Assembly: GCA_022764165.1 (NCBI GenBank)
Contig: JALERM010000085.1
Span: 1-64,000 of the forward strand
Direction: 5' to 3'
Source of the DNA: Eubacterium sp.
GTDB taxonomy: Bacteria > Bacillota > Clostridia > Lachnospirales > Lachnospiraceae
DNA: 64,000 nt
Part shown: positions 44,396 to 52,253 of the stretch, piece by piece
Position numbering within the stretch: position 1 is the first letter of the stretch
How the letters are laid out: every line of letters begins with the position of its first letter
The notes under the pieces: model-generated
What the model saw: the letters and a program-made list of their open reading frames with translations, nothing else
Databases searched by the model: none
What the model was told of the DNA's origin: nothing
Program-made: the position numbers and the translations under genes

Positions 44396-45754
44396 TTATT
44401 CTTCTGCTTCAGCAGCTTTTATCATGATTGCACACTCCACTCTCTTTCTCTGAAGCTGGCAGCCGATATCATACACATCATTGATATTGCCCTTGAAATT
44501 ATAGGCATTGGCTGCACATCCTCCGCTGCAGTAGAAACGTGCAAAACATTTTTTACACTCTTCTTTGGCATAAACATTACAGTTTTTAAACTCACCGCAG
44601 ATTTCCGGTCTTGTAATACCCTCATCCACGTTGCCGAGAAGGAATTTTTCCTCTCCCACAAACTGATGGCAAGGATACAGATCACCCCATGGAGTCACTG
44701 CCAGATATTCAGTTCCTGAACCACATCCCGATAACCGCTTATAAACACAGGGGCCACCGGTAAGATCAATCATAAAATGGAAGAAATTAAAGCCATTGCC
44801 TTCCTTTTTCCGTCTGATCATTTCTTTTGCCAGTTTATCGTACTCTTCGAAAATTTTCGGTAAATCTTCTTCCCGAAGTGCGTAATCTTCATGTTCAGGG
44901 GCCACTACCGGCTCCACAGAAATCTGTTTGAATCCCAGATCTGCCAGATGCAGAACATCTTCCGAAAAATCCAGATTATAATGCGTAAAGGTACCTCTGG
45001 CATAATACTTGTCCTGGTGACGGCTCTGGGCCCATCTCTGGAACTTCGGCACAACGAGATCATAACTTCCTGTTCCTTTGCGGAAAGGTCTCATATGGTC
45101 ATGGACTTCTTTTCTTCCGTCGATACTCATAACCACATTTCCCATCTCTTTGTTGCAGAATTCCATAATTTCATCATTTACCAGGACACCATTGGTCGTA
45201 AGGGTAAAACGGAAGTTTTTGTTATGGATTTTTTCCTGCTCTCTTCCGTATGCCACCAGATCTTTGACCACCTGCCAGTTCATCAGCGGCTCGCCGCCAA
45301 AGAAATCCACTTCCAGGTTTCTTCTGCTGCCGGAATTGGCAATCAGAAAATCCAGTGCCTTTTTTCCAACTTCGAAGGACATCAGTGCACGTCTTCCATG
45401 GTATTCCCCTTCTTCTGCAAAGCAGTATCTGCAGGCCAGGTTACAGTCATGGGCAATATGCAGACAGAGTGCCTTCACTACCGTCGGTCTGTCTTTAAAA
45501 TGCTCGATGGCGTTCTCATAAATATCTTCTGTAAACAGCATCCCCTGCTCTTTCAGCGTCCCGATTTCTTCCAGGGCTGTATGCAAATCTTCTTCAGCGT
45601 ATTGCTGTTTCAACTGTTCTACTACACTATTCTCATCAGTTCCCTTATCCAGAAGGGCAATACAGTCATATACAATATCATCCACCACATGGACAGAACC
45701 ACTGTTCACATCCAGCACAATGGAATAACCGTTGCTTTTATACTGGTGAATCAC
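44396..45754 (-). CDS. scfB: Radical SAM maturase of the SCIFF peptide
   Basis: About 452 residues. An N-terminal peptide-recognition (RRE-like) region (about 1-90, HQYKSNGYSIVLDVNSG) is followed by a radical SAM barrel with CNLACRYC, and a C-terminal SPASM-type region with two auxiliary Fe-S clusters (CGSGTEYLAV, CHQF, CKKCFARFYCSGGC). The family forms Cys-to-Thr alpha-carbon thioether links in the six-cysteine SCIFF peptide. The start is GTG at 45754, with AAAGGAG 8 bases upstream, which matches the usual N-terminus of the family. It lies behind the peptide gene, separated by a hairpin. Confidence 0.94.
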   Translation of the reverse strand: MIHQYKSNGYSIVLDVNSGSVHVVDDIVYDCIALLDKGTDENSVVEQLKQQYAEEDLHTALEEIGTLKEQGMLFTEDIYENAIEHFKDRPTVVKALCLHIAHDCNLACRYCFAEEGEYHGRRALMSFEVGKKALDFLIANSGSRRNLEVDFFGGEPLMNWQVVKDLVAYGREQEKIHNKNFRFTLTTNGVLVNDEIMEFCNKEMGNVVMSIDGRKEVHDHMRPFRKGTGSYDLVVPKFQRWAQSRHQDKYYARGTFTHYNLDFSEDVLHLADLGFKQISVEPVVAPEHEDYALREEDLPKIFEEYDKLAKEMIRRKKEGNGFNFFHFMIDLTGGPCVYKRLSGCGSGTEYLAVTPWGDLYPCHQFVGEEKFLLGNVDEGITRPEICGEFKNCNVYAKEECKKCFARFYCSGGCAANAYNFKGNINDVYDIGCQLQRKRVECAIMIKAAEAEE

Positions 45755-45789
45755 GTAATGTTCTCCTTTCTGATATGAACGCAAAGCAA

Positions 45790-45810
45790 GCAGCGGCTTT
45801 CAACCGCTGC
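45790..45810 (-). terminator. Hairpin between SCIFF peptide and maturase genes
   Basis: A 7-bp G/C-rich stem (45810-45804 with 45796-45790, minus strand) with a 7-base loop, followed by TTGCTTT. It may act as a leaky terminator or 3'-end protector so that more peptide than enzyme is made; this is inference. Confidence 0.5.
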
Positions 45811-45839
45811 CTGTACGTCTGTGTTTTCACAATGATTAA

Positions 45840-45983
45840 TTATTTGTTGTTTTCGCAGCTCTGATTTCCAACTGTGCAGGATGTCTTGCAAGCAGACTGG
45901 CAGGATGTCTGACATTCGCCACATCCACCTTTTTTTACAGTATTCTGCAAACTTTTTGTATTTAAAGTTTTGATATGTTTCAT
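45840..45983 (-). CDS. scfA: SCIFF ranthipeptide precursor (47 residues)
   Basis: A 47-residue peptide starting MKHIKTLNTKSLQNTVKKGG with six cysteines at 21, 24, 28, 32, 36 and 43 (GGCGECQTSCQSACKTSCT). This is the 'six Cys in forty-five residues' family, nearly universal in Clostridia, whose cysteines are crosslinked by ScfB. AAGGAGG lies 8 bases before the ATG. The peptide's biological role is not settled; signalling has been proposed. It is too short for default gene callers. Confidence 0.95.
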   Translation of the reverse strand: MKHIKTLNTKSLQNTVKKGGCGECQTSCQSACKTSCTVGNQSCENNK

Positions 45984-46016
45984 CACTATATCCTCCTTAA
46001 TGTTATACTATTGGCT

Positions 46017-46045
46017 ATTATAACACAGCTTTTTTCATTTTAAAA
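46017..46045 (-). promoter_or_regulatory. Promoter of the SCIFF operon
   Basis: TTTTAA, a 17-base spacer and a perfect TATAAT on the minus strand, about 34 bases before the SCIFF start. The -35 box is weak. Confidence 0.6.
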
Positions 46046-46067
46046 GCATTTTTTTCACTGACTTTCA

Positions 46068-46502
46068 TCACATTAATTGCTGTGCCATGAAGCGTTCCCC
46101 CGCTCTGCTCTTTTTATAACAATAATGAAGAATATCACTTCGGCGGATAATACCGATAAAATTGTCTGCGTCGTCCACTACCGGAACGAAATTCTGCTTC
46201 ATGGCAATCTCTACCAGATCTTCCATGTTGCAGTCAATACTCACCGGTGTGTACTTCCACCGAAGCGGCACACGGCTGATCAGACAGTCTTCTGCCTCTT
46301 TTACGTTGAGAGAATACCTGTCCTTTATGTACCGGAGCAGATCTCCTTCTGTTACGGTCCCCACATACTTTCCATTTTTATTCAGCATGGGAATGGCCGT
46401 ATACTTGTGGTACTCTATTTTTTCAAGTACCTGCCGCAGCGTATCATCATTGAAGACATAAGCGACTTCACTTTTTGGTGTTAAAAAAAATAATATATTC
46501 AT
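46068..46502 (-). CDS. CBS-domain pair protein
   Basis: About 144 residues made of two CBS repeats (TLRQVLEKIEYHKYTAIPML with GTVTEGDLLRYI; MEDLVEIAMKQNFVPVVD with IGIIRRSDILHYC). Such stand-alone pairs bind adenine nucleotides or similar ligands and regulate partners; the partner is unknown. The start at 46502 (MNILFFLTPK) has GGGGG 8 bases upstream. A TATAAT-like box lies around 46534-46539 on this strand. Confidence 0.82.
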   Translation of the reverse strand: MNILFFLTPKSEVAYVFNDDTLRQVLEKIEYHKYTAIPMLNKNGKYVGTVTEGDLLRYIKDRYSLNVKEAEDCLISRVPLRWKYTPVSIDCNMEDLVEIAMKQNFVPVVDDADNFIGIIRRSDILHYCYKKSRAGERFMAQQLM

Positions 46503-46601
46503 ATGATAAACCCCCATTATTTCACTATCTATATTATACAACATTTCACACCATTTTTGATGAATTCGCTGTGAAAAAATCATAACTTTTTTCTTAAAAC
46601 A

Positions 46602-47879
46602 TTATTCATGCCGCAGGGCATCGATCGGGTTCAGGTTTGCTGCTTTGACAGACGGCAGCAATCCGAAAATGATTCCGATCGCCATGGAGAATACTACTGC
46701 AAGTATGCTGGCTGAAAAGCTGATAGCAACCGGGGTCTGCGACATTTTGGCTATCACCTGCGACAATATGATACCGGCAATTACACCAAGGGCACCTCCG
46801 ATACTGGTAAGCACTGCCGCTTCCGTCAGGAACTGCCACAGAATCTTTTTCTTCCGGGCACCCAGCGCCTTCTTCAGTCCGATTTCACTGGTACGCTCTG
46901 TAACCGATACCAGCATGATGTTCATAACGCCGATACCGCCGACCAGCAAGGAAATACTGGCAATCCATAACAGCTGTTTGTTTGTATTTTCACTGACTTT
47001 CTGGAGATTCTTAACGGTTTTCAACAAATCTGCCGCACGATAGGAAATACTGTTGCTTTCGCCTTCTCCCTCTGCACTGTTTCCTTTTGAAACCACCAGC
47101 TGATTCATAATATCTTCTACTTTTTTACCGATACTGCTCATCTCATCGGTACTCTCCGCCATCACACTGACATCCACCGGTTCGTCAAAATTAAACAGAA
47201 TCGGCCAGGCTGCCTGTGGAATCATGACCATTCCATTGGTATTCTGATTATATGTGTAATAATCTTCCATACTGTTGATGACCGGTTCAAAGGCGTCTGA
47301 TTTGCAGACACTGCCCACAACAATAAAGGGCTCGCCCTGAATCTCCAGGGTACATCCCATCGGGTTTTTATCGGCGAACAGGGTCTGTGCCGCCGTATCA
47401 TCCAGCAGTGCCACCTTCCGTCTCTGTGTGTAATCGTCTTCCACAAAACCTCTTCCTGTTTTCACCACATATCCCTTGGTCTGCAGGAAATTCCGGTCGA
47501 TGCCGTACATACTCCCACTGTCCAGAGATATTTCTTTATACATAATACCGTCAACCCAGCTTCTGCGATTATAGAATGTGGCATTTTTAACGCCGTCAAG
47601 TTCCATAATCTGATTTTTCAGTTCATCTGTCAGAATGGAAATACCATCCGGGATTCCCTGATACGTATCATATTCGTACTCTCCCTGGAACAGCCGCACA
47701 TCCACGTTATTGTTTCCTGCACCGATCAGATTCTGCTTAATCTGCTCATTGGTTCCCCGAATGGTGGAAACAATGGAAATGATAGAAGCAATTCCGATAA
47801 TGATTCCAAGCATCGTAAGAAATGACCGCATTTTATGAGACCATATGCCGGCAAATGCCAGTCTTATATTTTCCAACAT
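46602..47879 (-). CDS. MacB-type ABC transporter permease
   Basis: A 425-residue permease: one N-terminal helix (about 15-40, SFLTMLGIIIGIASIISIV), a large extracytoplasmic domain (about 45-285) and three C-terminal helices with the FtsX/MacB signature (ERTSEIGLKKALGARKK). It works by mechanotransmission rather than as a channel, together with the ATPase at 49994-50674 and an adaptor. AGGAGG precedes the ATG. It is the last gene of the efflux operon. Confidence 0.9.
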   Translation of the reverse strand: MLENIRLAFAGIWSHKMRSFLTMLGIIIGIASIISIVSTIRGTNEQIKQNLIGAGNNNVDVRLFQGEYEYDTYQGIPDGISILTDELKNQIMELDGVKNATFYNRRSWVDGIMYKEISLDSGSMYGIDRNFLQTKGYVVKTGRGFVEDDYTQRRKVALLDDTAAQTLFADKNPMGCTLEIQGEPFIVVGSVCKSDAFEPVINSMEDYYTYNQNTNGMVMIPQAAWPILFNFDEPVDVSVMAESTDEMSSIGKKVEDIMNQLVVSKGNSAEGEGESNSISYRAADLLKTVKNLQKVSENTNKQLLWIASISLLVGGIGVMNIMLVSVTERTSEIGLKKALGARKKKILWQFLTEAAVLTSIGGALGVIAGIILSQVIAKMSQTPVAISFSASILAVVFSMAIGIIFGLLPSVKAANLNPIDALRHE

Positions 47880-47891
47880 TACTTCTACCTC

Positions 47892-49997
47892 CTAGCTATA
47901 AAGTTCCTGCAGAGAAACTTCCTCTGTTCTGGCACCTTCTTTGACATTCTTTCCGTATGGAAATGCGATTTTATCTTCCGCAGTCAGACCTTCGGAAATC
48001 TCATATACCGATCCCCATATGATGCGGGATACGGTTACATTCTGCTTTTTCAGTCTGCCATTTCCATCGTCAATCATAACATAATACTGACCGCCTTCTG
48101 TTCTGACAAATGGCTTCTCCACAGTGATTTTGCTGCTGCCTCCCATACCGTCAGCACCCATAGGAGTCAGTTCTGCCCAACTGTAATTGTTCAAACCTTC
48201 TGCATTTTCAATATAAGCGGTGAATGGATATACAGAGGAGCTGCCCTCGCTCTGTCCTTCCAGCGGATAAGGAGAAATTTCCTTCACCTCTGCCACAAAG
48301 CTGACACCTGTATCATAGGAGAATCCATTCAGTTTATCGCCCACCTGCAGATCATCCAGCTTCATCTCGCTGATGCTTCCTTTTATGTAAAGTCCTTCAC
48401 TGCTGACAACCTGGACAATCGGTTTGCCTTCCGGATTATTCGGATCCGCCACAGATTTCACCACACCGTTTAAAGTGCTCTTTACAGTCTGATTCTTTAC
48501 TTCTTTTTCAATCTTATTGATTTCAAGATTTGCTTCTTTCAGATCCAGCTGATAATCACGGATTTCTTTTTCTTTATCTTTAATCTGCTTCTGGATTTCT
48601 TCTTTTGTCATACCAAAGTCTGCCAGTTCCATCATGCTGCTGACAGTTCTGGTAAATACAGCGGAGGAAGTCTGAAGATTGGCATAGCATGCAGTCTGTG
48701 CTGCAACACCGGTGGATGGCTCCGGTTCCTGCGTAGGCTGCGGTTCTTCTGTCGGCATCGGTTCAGGAGTTCCTGTTGGCTCAGGCGTTCCTGTTGGTTC
48801 CGGTGTTCCCGTTGGCTCAGGTGTTCCTGTTGGTTCCGGTGTTCCCGTTGGCTCAGGCGTTCCTGTTGGCTCCGGTGTTCCTGTCGGCTCCGGTGTAACA
48901 GTAGGTTCCGGTGTAACAGTAGGTTCCGGATCCTCTTCTGCCTTCACTCCCAAATCCACCGCATACACAGCATTTTCTTCTATTTCACCAAGTTCTTCAC
49001 CATTTTGTTCCCATGCTTTCAGAAGCACAGTTCCATAGGTATCATCCTTCCACACCTCCAGACGAAAATACACCTTTTTCTCCTTCATGGCTTTGAAGAA
49101 CCCCGCTGTGACAGTCCCATCGGCTTTTACCAGATAGGTATATGGCTTTTCTGCCGTGCCTTTTCCCCGGCAGAACTCCTCCACCTGTTCCTCTGTCAGT
49201 TCTTCATGCACCTTCATTTTGGAAACGTCTACTTTTTCTATTTCATTCAGTGCCATTTCATATCTTTCATTGGCATCCAGTTCCAGATTTTCATCCTCAA
49301 TTTTCTGTCCCCATATTTTCATGAGCTCGCCATTGCTGATATCTCCAGCCCGCACTTCCACCACGAAAAAGCACTGTTCCTTTGCCATTCGGTTCAGAAA
49401 ACTTCCAAAAATCACACCATCACTGCTACAAAGGAAATGATAGGGATCCTCCAGAGTTCCCTCGCCCATATACGGTTTTGCATCTGCATCCAGTTCCTGG
49501 TATGCAGGTACCGGTTCTTCTGCCGGCTCATCCGGGAAATCAGGTTCTACCGGAAAATCAGGTTCGTCAATGATACCCGGGTCTTCTCCACCGCCGTTTG
49601 ACGCAGGTTTTGTATTTTTCAGCTTGGTGATCTCTCTCTGTGCCTTCTTAATACTCAGTTCAATACCTTCTTTATCCAGCTTTTTCATTTCCAGTTCCAG
49701 ATTCACCAGAGTCATATCATAAGATACCAGAGGATCTCCCTCCTGGACCGTATCTCCCTCCTGGACAAAGACTTCTTCCACAACCTGGTTACTTCCCAGA
49801 TACACATTCTGAGAGACATCTGAGGTGATATTTCCGGAAAGGTTCAGATCATTCATTCCTCCATACCATCCCATCATTTCCTGAACAGATGCCACCTTTA
49901 CCTGCTCACTATTGGTTTGTCTGACAGCAAATACGATTCCGGTGCCAAGGAGAAGAACACCGGCAGCCGTTCCCGCCACAATCCATCTCTTTTTCAT
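47892..49997 (-). CDS. HlyD/MacA-type adaptor with duplicated inserted domain and PTGTPE repeats
   Basis: A 701-residue membrane-anchored adaptor (helix about 5-25). The lipoyl half-motif (about 65-95) and the helical hairpin are split by a large insertion: an acidic-proline linker (138-165), two copies of an ~80-residue repeat (about 172-235 and 274-335; each has G-x-GT-x3-PY, DG and LxKxW), and a stalk of nine six-residue Pro-Thr units (about 359-412). The C-terminal half resumes the hairpin, lipoyl and barrel (LNGVVKSVADPNNPEG onward). The insertion could span the wall or bind a ligand. The start overlaps the ATPase stop by 4 bases (ATGA). Confidence 0.85.
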   Translation of the reverse strand: MKKRWIVAGTAAGVLLLGTGIVFAVRQTNSEQVKVASVQEMMGWYGGMNDLNLSGNITSDVSQNVYLGSNQVVEEVFVQEGDTVQEGDPLVSYDMTLVNLELEMKKLDKEGIELSIKKAQREITKLKNTKPASNGGGEDPGIIDEPDFPVEPDFPDEPAEEPVPAYQELDADAKPYMGEGTLEDPYHFLCSSDGVIFGSFLNRMAKEQCFFVVEVRAGDISNGELMKIWGQKIEDENLELDANERYEMALNEIEKVDVSKMKVHEELTEEQVEEFCRGKGTAEKPYTYLVKADGTVTAGFFKAMKEKKVYFRLEVWKDDTYGTVLLKAWEQNGEELGEIEENAVYAVDLGVKAEEDPEPTVTPEPTVTPEPTGTPEPTGTPEPTGTPEPTGTPEPTGTPEPTGTPEPTGTPEPMPTEEPQPTQEPEPSTGVAAQTACYANLQTSSAVFTRTVSSMMELADFGMTKEEIQKQIKDKEKEIRDYQLDLKEANLEINKIEKEVKNQTVKSTLNGVVKSVADPNNPEGKPIVQVVSSEGLYIKGSISEMKLDDLQVGDKLNGFSYDTGVSFVAEVKEISPYPLEGQSEGSSSVYPFTAYIENAEGLNNYSWAELTPMGADGMGGSSKITVEKPFVRTEGGQYYVMIDDGNGRLKKQNVTVSRIIWGSVYEISEGLTAEDKIAFPYGKNVKEGARTEEVSLQELYS
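48761..48929. repeat. 18-bp tandem repeat encoding PTGTPE/PTVTPE units
   Basis: About nine tandem 18-bp units inside the adaptor gene: seven code PTGTPE and two code PTVTPE. The units differ at synonymous positions. Length variation between strains by slippage is likely. It is not a CRISPR array, because there are no spacers. Confidence 0.93.
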
Positions 49998-50674
49998 TGT
50001 ATTCCTTCCTCCTTTTTCAGGACTCCGTCACGGATAATCACCTTACGCTGTGCACAGGATGCAATATCTGCATCATGGGTAATCATAAGGATGCTGACCC
50101 CCTCATCGTTCAGACTCTGGAAAAGCTCCATCACCTGCTCACCGGATGTACTGTCAAGAGCTCCTGTGGGCTCGTCAGCCAGAAGAATCTTCGGACGATT
50201 GACCATTGCTCTGGCAATAGCCACTCTCTGTTTTTGTCCTCCGGATAACTGATTAGGAATAAAATTCACTCGATCCGAAAGTCCCACCCGGTCCAGTGCC
50301 TGCAGGGCTCTCTCTCTTCTTTCTTTTTTCGGTACATTGGCATAGGTCAGAGGCAATTCCACATTTTCCAGGGCTGTCTGCCGCGGAAGCAGCTGAAAAT
50401 TCTGGAATACAAAACCGATTTTATTCAGGCGCAGATCCGACATTTCATTTTCTGTGCATTTGCTGATATCCTGACCGTCCAGAATTAACGTACCGGAAGT
50501 GGGCTGGTCCAGGCATCCCACAAGGTTCATCAATGTGGTCTTTCCGGAACCGGAGGGGCCCATGACAGCCACATATTCTCCCTCTTCCATTGTAAAACAG
50601 ATATTTTTCAGAACAGGGATTACCATTTTTCCCTGTATATAATCTTTACAGATATTGTTCATTTCAAGGATCAC
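49994..50674 (-). CDS. MacB-type ABC transporter ATPase
   Basis: A 226-residue LolD/MacB-like ATPase: Walker A GPSGSGKTT, signature LSGGQKQR, Walker B ILLADEPTGALD and the switch ITHD. It powers the permease at 46602-47879. The start is GTG, overlapping the stop of the first adaptor by 4 bases (GTGA), with GGAGG 7 bases upstream, so translation is coupled on both sides. Confidence 0.94.
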   Translation of the reverse strand: MILEMNNICKDYIQGKMVIPVLKNICFTMEEGEYVAVMGPSGSGKTTLMNLVGCLDQPTSGTLILDGQDISKCTENEMSDLRLNKIGFVFQNFQLLPRQTALENVELPLTYANVPKKERRERALQALDRVGLSDRVNFIPNQLSGGQKQRVAIARAMVNRPKILLADEPTGALDSTSGEQVMELFQSLNDEGVSILMITHDADIASCAQRKVIIRDGVLKKEEGIQ

Positions 50675-52062
50675 TGCTCATCCTCCGTTTCTCCGTCAAC
50701 TGCGCCGGATTCCTCTTCCATCATTCCATCTGCCGGCATTTCTTCTCCGACCATTCCCTCTTCGATCATGCCATCATCCATCATACCGTCTTCCATCATA
50801 GAATTATCCATCATGCCATCGTCTATGATTTCGCCTTCCATGCCATCTTCCATCATCTGAGGATTGCTCTGTCCCATCTGACCATTTTCACCGGGGGCAG
50901 TGGACATTCCTTCTTCAAGCCCCTCTTCCGGATATGTAATCATATCTTCTTCTGACAATCCATCCGCAATCTCATACTCGAACAATTCTTCATCGTACTG
51001 GCCCAGCGTGATTTTCCGTTTTTCCAGTTTGCCTTTTCCATTGTCCGCCCATACGTACGGATCATCGTCATCCAGACCACCGATCATATATTCAGTCAGC
51101 CAGATACCTGCCCGTTCTTCCTCCTGACCGTAATCTACTTCAATATAGACGTGCTGACCCAGCATCAGACCTTCCGAAGATTCCAGATCCACATAAAATG
51201 GATAGGAGTTGGTCTGCGTCATGGAATCGCCGCCAGAATAATACATATTTCCGGAGTCATTTCCCGGGTTCTGCATGTCCACTTCACCCATCACACCTTT
51301 CCAGGTGACATCATCATCCAGACGAGAATGTACGATGACAGGCTGTCCCGGCATAATGGAACCCATATTCTGCTCATTAATTTTACCTTTGACACGGAAA
51401 TCCCCCATGGCAATGATTGTCATAAATGCCTGGCTCTCTCCATAATAATACATATCTTCATTGTTTCCGTTATTAATGGACTGCACCACGCCGGCCATTT
51501 CACTGACCACTTCTGCATTTTCAATATTATCCTGAAGCTTCTGGATCTCCACCTGCTTGCTCTTTTTCTCATATTCACTCTGTTTCAGTTCCATCTGAGC
51601 ACTCTGAATCTGCAGGGTATAATCCAGCTTGGCATCACTGGACGCATTCCTCTTTTCCTTTTCCAAAGCCGCAATCTCATTGTACTTGTTTCCAATGGCA
51701 TTGCTGATCCGCTCCAGTTCCAGCTGGGCTTTGCTCAGATTTTCTTTATCATTTTCTGTATCATAGGAAAATAGAGGAGTACCCACCTCTACTTCCTGTC
51801 CTTCTTCCACATAAATTTCTTTAACCGTTTTTTCCTGATTCGGCTGGATCTCCAGCTTTTCCTGCGTTTCCACCACGCCCGCAAAACGATTCAGTGCACC
51901 TGCCATATTTCCCTGACTGGTCAGACTTTCCACAGTTGTCACATAAACAACATTCTCATCATTTCCCGAGCCATCCCGTCCCAGAGCAAACCAGATGCCT
52001 CCACCAACAACCAGAACAGCTGCCGCTGCCGATATCCCAATAATCAGCTTTTTATTCTTCAT
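50671..52062 (-). CDS. HlyD/MacA-type adaptor with Met-rich acidic tail
   Basis: About 463 residues. The signal/anchor helix (about 6-27) is followed by the lipoyl half (IYVEEGQEVEVGTPLFSYD), a coiled-coil hairpin (about 105-190), the second lipoyl half (AGVVQSINNGN) and barrel domains. The last ~72 residues are a low-complexity acidic tail containing 15 Met, mostly in DGMM/EEGM units, which suggests soft-metal (Cu/Ag) or protein binding. The start at 52062 has GGAGGG 5 bases upstream. It is the first gene of the operon; having two different adaptors is unusual. Confidence 0.87.
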   Translation of the reverse strand: MKNKKLIIGISAAAAVLVVGGGIWFALGRDGSGNDENVVYVTTVESLTSQGNMAGALNRFAGVVETQEKLEIQPNQEKTVKEIYVEEGQEVEVGTPLFSYDTENDKENLSKAQLELERISNAIGNKYNEIAALEKEKRNASSDAKLDYTLQIQSAQMELKQSEYEKKSKQVEIQKLQDNIENAEVVSEMAGVVQSINNGNNEDMYYYGESQAFMTIIAMGDFRVKGKINEQNMGSIMPGQPVIVHSRLDDDVTWKGVMGEVDMQNPGNDSGNMYYSGGDSMTQTNSYPFYVDLESSEGLMLGQHVYIEVDYGQEEERAGIWLTEYMIGGLDDDDPYVWADNGKGKLEKRKITLGQYDEELFEYEIADGLSEEDMITYPEEGLEEGMSTAPGENGQMGQSNPQMMEDGMEGEIIDDGMMDNSMMEDGMMDDGMIEEGMVGEEMPADGMMEEESGAVDGETEDEQ

Positions 52063-52168
52063 CTTCACCCTCCACATGAATATTACGTATACTTTGGATA
52101 ATATTGTATCATAAACCCGGGAGGTTATTTCTTAATTTTACCTTACTATTTCTATAAAATTAAAACTA

Positions 52169-52196
52169 TTGACTTTCCACCACTTTTTGGTACACT
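52169..52196 (+). promoter_or_regulatory. Possible promoter of the DUF1294 gene
   Basis: TTGACT, a 16-base spacer and TACACT. The -10 is weak; a TATAAC lies slightly farther downstream at suboptimal spacing. Confidence 0.4.
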
Positions 52197-52253
52197 ATAA
52201 CTATATTTTACTATGTATTCCCCACTTTTACATAAAAATGGAGGTTTTTCCGT

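Noticed and set aside
48761-48929. Regularly spaced short repeats as a possible CRISPR array
   Set aside because: Units are contiguous 18-bp codon repeats with no spacers, lying in frame within a gene.
48712-49038. Plus-strand open frame rich in Gly-Val-Pro-Val-Gly-Ser repeats
   Set aside because: It is the antisense of the PTGTPE-coding repeat in the adaptor gene; no ribosome site of its own.
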